This document shows positions 8,535 to 15,381 of a stretch of DNA of 49,491 nucleotides, in pieces. This DNA comes from Candidatus Dormiibacterota bacterium (GTDB taxonomy: Bacteria > Chloroflexota > Dormibacteria > Aeolococcales > Bog-877), in assembly GCA_013044295.1 (NCBI GenBank), contig JABEUU010000169.1, positions 1 to 49,491 on the forward strand. The letters run 5' to 3'. The position numbers and the translations under genes are program-made. Within the stretch, counting starts at the first letter, position 1. Each line of letters starts with the position of its first letter. The notes beneath the pieces were generated by a model. That model worked only from the letters and a program-made list of their open reading frames with translations, was not told the origin of the DNA and made no database searches.

Positions 8535-9460
8535 GGCTGCTGCGCCGGCGCGGGGAGGCTGGACAGCCCGCCCAGGTTCGCTGCTCGCAGTACCCGACAC
8601 TCGCTGGCCACACCCACTGCCCGGAAGCGTGCGCGGAGGAGCTGGGCGATGGCATCTCCAGAGTGGCGTGCGATTGCGGTCACCGACGACCCCGCACCGC
8701 TCAGAAATACGCCCAGAAGATCCGGGTGTTCGAGGTCCAGACACTGGGAGAGGCCCGGGATCAGGCTCGCCCGCTGAGGCTGGTGAAGGCGGTCTGCGAA
8801 CAGCTGGGGCCAAAGGTCAAAGTCGCCGGAGAACACGCAGGCTGTCAGCAGCGCCACCCGCTGTAGGTTCTGGACCACATCCGCCCGTGGGTACTGCTCG
8901 GGAAGGGCGGCGCGTGCGAGCTCGGTGGGCATCGGCTGTTTGGGGGTGACGACCACGAACCGCAGGTCGGTCGGAACGTCGATCCTGCGGCTCACCACCT
9001 GGGAGCCGATCTGAGCCGCCACCACCAGCCCTCCCAGGAGAGCGGCGGCCACGTTGTCGGGGTGCCCCTCCATGGAGGTCGCCAGGGCCAGCAACCTCGG
9101 CGCGTCCACGGGCACCTCGGCCAGCTGCTGGCCGATCAAAAGGCCGGCCACGATGGCGGCGGCGCTGGAGCCAAGTCCGACGCCGATTGGGATGTCGCTC
9201 TCGACGCGGAGCCGAAGCCCGTCCACCGTGGTGCCAGCCTGGGAGCAGAACTCGGCGATTGCCCGGCAGATCAAATTCGACCCATCGAGCGGCACCGACT
9301 CCGCCTCCGGCCCGCGGTAGTCGACCTGGAACACCCGCTCGGCCAAGGGTTCCGACTCGACTGTGAGGTGCAGGTCAAGGGCGACGGCGGCGCAATCGAA
9401 GGCGGGGCCAAGGTTGGCCGACGTGGCTGGCACCCTGGCCCGGGCGGCGGCAACTCTCAT
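8531..9460 (-). CDS. thrB: Homoserine kinase
   Basis: GHMP-family kinase making O-phosphohomoserine from homoserine and ATP, the substrate for the threonine synthases on either side. The 309-residue product has the N-terminal RVPATSANLGPAFDCAAVAL, the GHMP ATP loop IPIGVGLGSSAAAIVAGLL at about residues 90-108, and EGHPDNVAAALLGGLVVA (the PDN segment typical of ThrB). The C-terminal GHMP motif is GVFLSGAGSSVTAIA. Its TGA overlaps the lysC GTG by 4 bp. The ATG at 9460 has only a weak ribosome site, so translation may depend on the upstream thrC2 cistron, 133 bp away. The 133-bp gap (9461-9593) shows no feature I recognise. Confidence 0.95.
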   Translation of the reverse strand: MRVAAARARVPATSANLGPAFDCAAVALDLHLTVESEPLAERVFQVDYRGPEAESVPLDGSNLICRAIAEFCSQAGTTVDGLRLRVESDIPIGVGLGSSAAAIVAGLLIGQQLAEVPVDAPRLLALATSMEGHPDNVAAALLGGLVVAAQIGSQVVSRRIDVPTDLRFVVVTPKQPMPTELARAALPEQYPRADVVQNLQRVALLTACVFSGDFDLWPQLFADRLHQPQRASLIPGLSQCLDLEHPDLLGVFLSGAGSSVTAIARHSGDAIAQLLRARFRAVGVASECRVLRAANLGGLSSLPAPAQQP

Positions 9461-9593
9461 CGCGAACCGGCCAAGGCTGGTGACCAGTCGTCGCCAGCTT
9501 GGGTTCCGACCGAGACTCGGCCGGCCGGGACAGGCAGAGCCTGCGCCTGCCGTGGGACGTCCAGGGGACCCCCCAGCGCTCGCCCAGGGCAGG

Positions 9594-10835
9594 TCATGCG
9601 GGCACGGCCAATCGATCCAAGCTGGCCTCGAAGGCGGCCAGCTTGGGGGCCAGCGCGGGTTCGAATGGGAGATCCGCCACCAAAGCGTCGGTGGTCTTCA
9701 GTCCATTCCCTGTGATGCAGAGCACGGTGGTCTCGCCCCTCTTGATGCGGCCGTCTCGGATCAGCTTGCCGGCGGCAGCCACGGTGACTCCGGCCGCGGT
9801 CTCTCCGAACACTCCCTCGGTCTCGGCCAGCATCCTGATCCCTCTGATTATCTCGTCGTCGGTGGCGTCCTCGGCAAACCCGTCACTGGCGGCGATGACC
9901 TGCAACGCCCGGTATCCATCCGCGGGGTTGCCGATGGCCAGCGAATGGCAGATCGTGGCCGGTTGCTGGGGCACGATCTCGAGCACCCCCTGTTGGGCCG
10001 CGGTGGTGATGGGCGAGCAGCCGGCGGCCTGAGCCCCGAAGATCCGCACCGGGCTCTGCGGCACCAGGCCCAGCTCCACCAGCTCGGAGAAGCCCTTGGC
10101 GATCCTGGTGATCTGGGCGCCTCCGGCCATCGGCACCACCACGTTGTCGGGAAGCCTCCATCCCAGCTGTTCGGCGATCTCGTAGGCGACTGTCTTAGAG
10201 CCCTCGGCATAGTAGTTGCGCAAGTTGACGTTGACCAGGCCCCAGCGCCTGGTTTCGGCGATCTCGGCGCAAAGCCGGTTCACCTGGTCGTAGGTGCCGT
10301 CGACACGGACCAGGTGAGCTCCGTAGACCGCGGTCGCCAGCAGCTTGGCCGGCTCCAGGTCCGAGGGCACGAAGATCCAAGCTTCCAGCCCCAGCCGAGC
10401 CGCCTGGGCTGCCACCGAGTTGGCCAGGTTGCCGGTGGAGGCACATCCCACCACTTCGAATCCGAAGGCTCTGGCCTGCGCGAGCGCGACCGCAACCACC
10501 CGGTCCTTGAAGGAGAGTGTGGGAAAGCACACCGAGTCATTCTTGAGATAGAGGCCATCGACTCCCAGCCGCCGGGCCAGCGTGGGCGCCGCCAGCAGCG
10601 GCGTGAAGCCCACCGGAAGCCCGGATCGGTGTTCGGCCGCGACCGGTAGCAGTTCAGCGTAGCGCCAGATGTTCTGAGGCCGACTCTCGATCGTGGCACG
10701 GTCGATCAGGCGCCCGATTGAGCTCAGGTCGTAGCTCATCTCCAGGGGGCTGAAGCACTCCTCACAGATGGTGAGCGGACCGTTGCCGAAGTAACGTCGA
10801 CATTGGGGGCACTGCAGTTGAAAAAGTTGGCTCAT
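9594..10835 (-). CDS. thrC: Threonine synthase-like PLP enzyme (second paralog)
   Basis: 413-residue fold-type II PLP enzyme of the threonine synthase group, divergent from the paralog four genes on. It has an N-terminal zinc-ribbon (LQCPQCRRYF ... ICEECFS), the PLP lysine in FPTLSFKDRVV, the phosphate loop ASTGNLANSVAAQAARLG, and the glycine segment VVPMAGGAQITRIAKGF. Near the C-terminus, GVFGETAAGVTVAAAGKL and VLCITGNGLKTTDAL correspond to threonine synthase motifs. The ATG at 10835 is preceded by AGAGGAG about 12 nt away; an extension upstream passes through the leader hairpins and is rejected. It heads the operon thrC2-thrB-lysC-thrC. Threonine synthase is the best call; related activities (cysteate synthase or another beta/gamma-replacement on a phosphorylated substrate) cannot be excluded. 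Confidence 0.85.
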   Translation of the reverse strand: MSQLFQLQCPQCRRYFGNGPLTICEECFSPLEMSYDLSSIGRLIDRATIESRPQNIWRYAELLPVAAEHRSGLPVGFTPLLAAPTLARRLGVDGLYLKNDSVCFPTLSFKDRVVAVALAQARAFGFEVVGCASTGNLANSVAAQAARLGLEAWIFVPSDLEPAKLLATAVYGAHLVRVDGTYDQVNRLCAEIAETRRWGLVNVNLRNYYAEGSKTVAYEIAEQLGWRLPDNVVVPMAGGAQITRIAKGFSELVELGLVPQSPVRIFGAQAAGCSPITTAAQQGVLEIVPQQPATICHSLAIGNPADGYRALQVIAASDGFAEDATDDEIIRGIRMLAETEGVFGETAAGVTVAAAGKLIRDGRIKRGETTVLCITGNGLKTTDALVADLPFEPALAPKLAAFEASLDRLAVPA

Positions 10836-10886
10836 GGCCTTGATGGCTCCTCTGATCTGACAGGTGGATTTCGATCCGTTCCGCTG

Positions 10887-10908
10887 GGTGCGCAAACTGG
10901 GGCGCACC
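10887..10908 (-). repeat. Perfect inverted repeat in the thrC2 leader (hairpin 1)
   Basis: GGTGCGC-AAACTGGG-GCGCACC gives a perfect 7-bp stem with an 8-nt loop, about 52 nt upstream of the thrC2 start codon in the 349-bp divergent region between thrC2 and asd. It could be a leader RNA structure or a protein-binding palindrome. I do not recognise a known riboswitch. Confidence 0.45.
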
Positions 10909-10927
10909 GGGAAGTCGATCGGGGGAG

Positions 10928-10945
10928 CTAGCGCCAGCGCGCTAG
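10928..10945 (-). repeat. Perfect inverted repeat in the thrC2 leader (hairpin 2)
   Basis: CTAGCGC-CAGC-GCGCTAG is a perfect 7-bp stem with a 4-nt loop, 20 bp upstream (transcript sense) of hairpin 1. The CTAG core and high symmetry fit either an operator or an RNA hairpin. The remainder of the 10836-11184 region shows no ORF or promoter I can defend. Confidence 0.4.
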
Positions 10946-11184
10946 AGCCTGAGTAGCGTGTCCCCCGTGGCACGCTGACGCATTCGGCTGCTGGTCACCG
11001 TCGGCCGCGCGCTCATGGCTTGTGAGCGGGCCGAACCGGAGCCATGGCCAAGCGCAAGGGAGGTCTGCGAAGAGACGGCTCCCGACAGCGTTACCCATTC
11101 CACGGTTGCACACTTTACCGCACCAGCACCGATTTTGGCGCGGGCCGGCAGCACCGGTGCCATTCCTGGCAAACTCAAGGCATT

Positions 11185-12246
11185 GTGAGGACCATCCGCG
11201 TCGGGGTGTTGGGGGCCACTGGGGCAGTCGGGCAGCGCCTGGTGGCGATGCTGGAGCGCCACCCCTGGTTCCGTCTGGCCGAAGTGGTCGCATCCGACCG
11301 CTCGGCCGGAAGGCCGTACTCGGCCGCGGCCGGCTGGCGGCTGGAGTCGCCCCTGCCGGAGGCTGCTCGCGAGCTGGTCGTGAAGGACCTGGATGACGAG
11401 TTGGAGTGCGACCTCCTGCTCTCGGCCCTGGACTCTTCGGTGGCGGGAGCGGCCGAGGAGATGTATGCCAGGGCCGGCTTCCCGGTGATCAGCAACAGCC
11501 GCAACCATCGCATGGACGATGACGTCCCTCTGCTGATCCCTGAGGTCAATTGGGAGCACTCGGCGGCAATTCCCGGGCAGCGGCAGCGGCGCGGCTTCGG
11601 GGCCGGCTTCATGGTCACCAATCCCAACTGTTCGACGATTGGCCTGGTGATGGCGCTCAAGCCTCTTCAGGATGCTTTCGGGCTGGCGGCGGTCCAGGTG
11701 GTCACGATGCAGGCCATCTCCGGGGCCGGGCTGGACGGGGTTTCGGCCGGGGCCATCCAGGACAACGTCATCCCCTACATTGGGGGCGAGGAGGAGAAGC
11801 TCGAAGCCGAGCCTCTGAAGATCTTGGGCGCCTTCGACGGGTCCGGATTTGTGGCTGCCGAGATGACCGTGAGCGCTCAGTGCAACCGGGTGCCGGTGCT
11901 GGATGGGCACACCGAGTCCGTCTCCGTGCGGCTGGCCAGGCCGGCATCCCAGGGGGAGGTGGAGGACGCCCTTCGCGGCTTCACTTCCGAGCCGCAACGG
12001 CTCGGTTTGCCCAGCGCCCCATCCCGGCCCATCCTCCTCAGTCCCGAACCTGACCGGCCGCAGCCTCGACTGGACCGCAACGCCGGCTCGGGCATGGCGG
12101 TGGTGGTCGGTCGGGTACGCCCCTGCCCGGTGCAGGACTGGAAGTTCACTGTGCTCTCCCACAACATGGTGCGCGGAGCAGCCGGAGCGGCTCTCCTGAA
12201 CGCCGAACTCCTGGCTGCCAAGGGATTCATAACCGCGCCCGCTTGA
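11185..12246 (+). CDS. asd: Aspartate-semialdehyde dehydrogenase
   Basis: NADPH-dependent reduction of aspartyl phosphate to aspartate semialdehyde, the step after aspartate kinase. 353 residues: NADP loop VGVLGATGAVGQRLVAML at the N-terminus; catalytic Cys in VTNPNCSTIGLVMALKPL; QAISGAGLDGV; and the C-terminal SHNMVRGAAGAALLNAELL. The C-terminal segment and the spacing after the catalytic Cys resemble the archaeal/fungal-like subclass of Asd rather than the enterobacterial one. The start chosen is GTG 11185, directly before the nucleotide-binding strand, with AAGG 6 nt upstream; a longer frame from 11044 adds 47 residues without family character. It is divergent from the thr operon and convergent with xth. 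It completes lysC-asd, but homoserine dehydrogenase must lie elsewhere. Confidence 0.94.
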   Translation: MRTIRVGVLGATGAVGQRLVAMLERHPWFRLAEVVASDRSAGRPYSAAAGWRLESPLPEAARELVVKDLDDELECDLLLSALDSSVAGAAEEMYARAGFPVISNSRNHRMDDDVPLLIPEVNWEHSAAIPGQRQRRGFGAGFMVTNPNCSTIGLVMALKPLQDAFGLAAVQVVTMQAISGAGLDGVSAGAIQDNVIPYIGGEEEKLEAEPLKILGAFDGSGFVAAEMTVSAQCNRVPVLDGHTESVSVRLARPASQGEVEDALRGFTSEPQRLGLPSAPSRPILLSPEPDRPQPRLDRNAGSGMAVVVGRVRPCPVQDWKFTVLSHNMVRGAAGAALLNAELLAAKGFITAPA

Positions 12247-12321
12247 GGGCTCCGCGGCCCCAGCGGCCACGGCCCCGAGGGAGCGTGCCACCAGGAGCCC
12301 CGCTTCCGGAACCGTGCCGGA

Positions 12322-13095
12322 CTAAGTCAGCTCAGCTACCAGGGGGGCGTGGTCGCTGGGGCGCGTCCCGCTCCTTTCCTCTCGATCCACCCAAACCCGG
12401 TCGAGCCGTGTGGCCAGATCCGGGGCCGCCAGCAGGAGGTCGATCCGCATTCCCAGGCCACGGCGGAAGAAACCCTGCCGATAGTCCCAGAATGTGAACC
12501 CGGGTTGGCCGGATTCCCGGCGGGCAAGATCCTCCAGCCCGGTCGCCAGGATGGCGTCGAGGGCATCCCTTTCCGGCTGGCTGACGTGGGTGGCGCCGGC
12601 GAAGGCGGCAGGGTCGTAGACATCCCGGTCGCTCGGCGCGACGTTGAAGTCTCCGCCGAGCAGGCTCAGCGGGTGGCCGGCGGCCCGGTCATCCAGCAGC
12701 CGTTTCCGCATCGCCGCCATCCAGCGCAGCTTGTAGTCGAAGTAGGGGTGGCCGACCTCCCTGCCGTTGGGGACGTAGACGCTGGCCACTCGCGTCCCGT
12801 CGCAGCTGGCCGTCAGATAGCGGGCCTCAGCCATCCCGTTGGGGGCAAGCACGTCGAGGCCAGTGGCGACCCCGACCGGGTTCTGCCGTGACACGATAGC
12901 GACCCCGTTCCACCTGCCCTCTCCGTGATGAGCGCTAAAGTACCCCAACTCGGCGAACGAGGCGCTTGGGAAGGCCTGGTTGGCGCATTTGGTCTCCTGC
13001 AAGAGCAGGATGTCGGGGTCACGCCTCCGAATCCAGTCCAGCACCCGCGGCAGTCGTGCCGCCAGCGAGTTGACGTTCCAGCTGGCGACCCGCAT
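12322..13095 (-). CDS. xth: Exodeoxyribonuclease III / AP endonuclease
   Basis: Mg2+-dependent endonuclease/exonuclease/phosphatase-family enzyme of base-excision repair that cuts at abasic sites. 257 residues: MRVASWNVNSLAARLPRVL (Asn ligand), DILLLQETKC (metal Glu), VASVYVPNG, LLGGDFNVAPSDRD (catalytic Asp/Asn), GMRIDLLLA and the terminal SDHAPLVAEL with the catalytic His. The ATG at 13095 is favoured over one at 13107 because a TATGAT element lies just 7 nt upstream of it, consistent with a leaderless transcript, and because the fold begins at this Met. Convergent with asd across a 75-bp gap with no clear terminator. Confidence 0.94.
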   Translation of the reverse strand: MRVASWNVNSLAARLPRVLDWIRRRDPDILLLQETKCANQAFPSASFAELGYFSAHHGEGRWNGVAIVSRQNPVGVATGLDVLAPNGMAEARYLTASCDGTRVASVYVPNGREVGHPYFDYKLRWMAAMRKRLLDDRAAGHPLSLLGGDFNVAPSDRDVYDPAAFAGATHVSQPERDALDAILATGLEDLARRESGQPGFTFWDYRQGFFRRGLGMRIDLLLAAPDLATRLDRVWVDREERSGTRPSDHAPLVAELT

Positions 13096-13102
13096 GCACC
13101 GC

Positions 13103-13108
13103 ATCATA
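13103..13108 (-). promoter_or_regulatory. Candidate -10 for a leaderless xth mRNA
   Basis: Reverse-strand TATGAT (5 of 6 matches to TATAAT) ends 7 nt before the ATG at 13095, putting +1 at or beside the start codon. No Shine-Dalgarno is present between them and no good -35 is visible. The rest of the 13109-13367 gap holds a small hairpin (TTCTCC-GACC-GGAGAA) at about 13174-13189 and nothing else recognisable. Confidence 0.45.
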
Positions 13109-13367
13109 GATGCCAGGGCCGCCTCGCCTGGGCCTCTGCAGAAGCGCAGGAAACGACCAGCCCACCTCTCATTCTCCGACCGGAGAAGGTGCCCAGATGA
13201 ATTCTAGGGAGGTCCCTCAGCCGCTCGCCTGCCGTCCATAGGCGGCACCGCTCCCGGTCACCGACCCCTGGCGATTGCGCCGCCCGGCCGACCCTCCTTG
13301 GCGGAGCGGCCCACTTCCAGCAGTCACCATTGCGTCAAGCAGGACTGCTCTTGGCCGGAGGCCGGGC

Positions 13368-15218
13368 TCAGCTGACGGCGCTCAGGGCCTCCCCGGCGAA
13401 CTGCTCGAAGTAGAGCTTGGCGTAGGCACCCTCCTGAGCCAGCAGCTGGGCGTGGGTGCCGCGCTCGATGATCCGACCGTGATCGAGCACCAAGATCAGG
13501 TCGGCGGCCAGGATGGTGGACAGCCGGTGGGCGATGGCGATCGTGGTGCGGCCCTCCATCAGCTGTTCCAACGCCCCCTGGACCTCGCGTTCGCTGTGCG
13601 TATCGAGGGCGCTGGTGGCCTCATCGAGGATCAGCACCTTGGGGTCCTTCAGGATGGCCCGGGCCAGCGCCACCCGCTGTTTCTCCCCTCCGCTCAGGCG
13701 GTAGCCACGCTCTCCGCTCAGGGTGTCGTAACCCTGGGGCAGCTCGGAGATGCGTTCGTGGATCGAGGCGGCCCTAGCAGCCTCGATCAGCTCAGCGTCG
13801 GTGGCATCGTGCTTGCCGACCAGCAGGTTCTCCCGAATCGTGCCATGGAAGAGGAAAGTCTCCTGGGTCACCACCGCGACCGCGTCGCGAATAGTCTCCT
13901 GGGTGAGGTCTCGCAGGTCGTGTCCGTCGAGGGTGACTCGGCCCTCGTCGACGTCGTACAACCTGGCCGCGAGATAGGTGAGCGTGCTCTTGCCGGCTCC
14001 GCTGTGGCCCACCAGCGCCACCAGCTGGCCGGGCTCCGCGCGAAAGCTGACCGAGTTGACCGCCGGGGTCTCGTTGTCAGGCTCATAGCGGAATGTGACT
14101 CCCTCGAAAGCGATCTCGCCCCGGATCCTCTGGGCGGGAACGCTGAGCGCCCCTGGACGGTCGGCGATCTCAACCTTCTCGTCCAGATACTGGAAGATGC
14201 GGTCGAACAGAGCCAGGGCCCCCTGCAACTCGACCTGGACGTTGAGCAGCTGCCCGATGGGGAAGAAGAGCTGGGACTGGAATGTGGTGAAGGCGACCAG
14301 AGTTCCCACCGAGGTGCCGCCGCTGCGACCGGCGTGCAGGAACAGGCCCGCGACCAGATAGACCAGGGCGGGCAGGATTGAGAAGAAGGTGGAGATGAAC
14401 CCGAAGAACCAGCGCCCCACCATCTGCTGGCGGATCATCAGGTTGGTCAGCCGCCCGGTCTCGTTCACGTAGCGCTGGTGGGTGACCTTCTCGCGCCCAT
14501 ACACCTTGCTGAGCAGGATTCCGCTGACGGACAGGGTCTCCTCGGCGATCGCGGAGAGGTCGGCCAGGGTCGCTTGGGTGTCCGAGCTGACCTTCCGTCG
14601 GACCTGGCCCACCCTGGTCGTCACCACCAGGAACACCGGCATCATCGCGACCGAGATCAGGGTCAGCTGCCAGCTCAGAACCGCCATCCCGGTCAGGGTG
14701 GCGGCGGTTCTGGTCAGGTTGGACACGATGCTGGTGGCGGTGTTGGTGATCACCGAATCCACCCCGCCGACATCGTTGTTCAGCCGGGACTGGATCTCTC
14801 CGGTGCGGGTTCTGGTGAAGAAGCGCAGCGGCAGGCTCTGCAGGTGGGAGTAGAGCGCGACCCGCAGGTCCTGCATCATCCGCTGGCCAACCACCGCGTT
14901 GAGGTAGGTCTGCCAAACTCCCAGGCCGGTGCTTATCACCGGGGTGATCACCATGATGCCCACGAAGATCAGCAGCATGCGGGTCTTGTGCTCCAAGATC
15001 CCCTGATCGATGATCAGCTTGAGCATCACCGGGTTGACGATGCCGAGGCCCGCCACCAGCACCAGGATGGCCAGCACCCCCGCCACCTTCCCCTTGTAGG
15101 GTCCAAACAGCTTGACCACCCGCAGCAGGGTGCTCCGGCTGATCGGGGTCTTGGCCTCCGGCTCGGAATAGCTCCGCATCATCCGGTGGGCTCCTCCACC
15201 GCCCATGTGCATCCCCAT
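13368..15218 (-). CDS. ABC-B type exporter (fused permease and ATPase, MsbA/MDR-like)
   Basis: Half-transporter of 616 residues that should homodimerise in the membrane. The transmembrane domain spans roughly residues 30-325 with six hydrophobic segments (for example VAGVLAILVLVAGLGIV and LLIFVGIMVITPVIST) and the exporter-typical TRTRTGEIQSRLNNDV. The ATPase domain has Walker A GHSGAGKST, Q-loop VVTQETFLFHGTIRENLL, signature LSGGEKQRVALARAIL, Walker B ILDEATSALD and the switch His in IAIAHRLSTI. The start is taken as ATG 15218 (with GGGGGA upstream) because the frame further upstream has no fold; a Met five codons on is an alternative. Substrate (lipid, drug or peptide) cannot be read. Divergent from ppdK with 163 bp between the starts. 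Confidence 0.93.
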   Translation of the reverse strand: MGMHMGGGGAHRMMRSYSEPEAKTPISRSTLLRVVKLFGPYKGKVAGVLAILVLVAGLGIVNPVMLKLIIDQGILEHKTRMLLIFVGIMVITPVISTGLGVWQTYLNAVVGQRMMQDLRVALYSHLQSLPLRFFTRTRTGEIQSRLNNDVGGVDSVITNTATSIVSNLTRTAATLTGMAVLSWQLTLISVAMMPVFLVVTTRVGQVRRKVSSDTQATLADLSAIAEETLSVSGILLSKVYGREKVTHQRYVNETGRLTNLMIRQQMVGRWFFGFISTFFSILPALVYLVAGLFLHAGRSGGTSVGTLVAFTTFQSQLFFPIGQLLNVQVELQGALALFDRIFQYLDEKVEIADRPGALSVPAQRIRGEIAFEGVTFRYEPDNETPAVNSVSFRAEPGQLVALVGHSGAGKSTLTYLAARLYDVDEGRVTLDGHDLRDLTQETIRDAVAVVTQETFLFHGTIRENLLVGKHDATDAELIEAARAASIHERISELPQGYDTLSGERGYRLSGGEKQRVALARAILKDPKVLILDEATSALDTHSEREVQGALEQLMEGRTTIAIAHRLSTILAADLILVLDHGRIIERGTHAQLLAQEGAYAKLYFEQFAGEALSAVS

Positions 15219-15381
15219 TCGGGTGAGGTTTCCCCCATTGAATCTCGGCCAAACCACCGGCGGGCGGGTGCCAGCCCACGGCGCCCGCTGCGGTTCGATC
15301 TTAGCCTGTGATCGAACCAGGGCCCTAACTCGATGCTCGTACACTCAGATGGACAGAGCTGGGGTTAGGAGGCATTCATCG

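Noticed and set aside
8535..8813. N-terminal extension of aspartate kinase upstream of 8534
   Set aside because: It lies entirely within thrB in another frame and has no kinase character; the GTGA overlap gives a natural start.
13174..13189. TTCTCC-GACC-GGAGAA as a terminator for the ABC exporter or xth
   Set aside because: It is upstream of xth and far from the end of the exporter gene, with a 6-bp stem only; no transcript is expected to end there.
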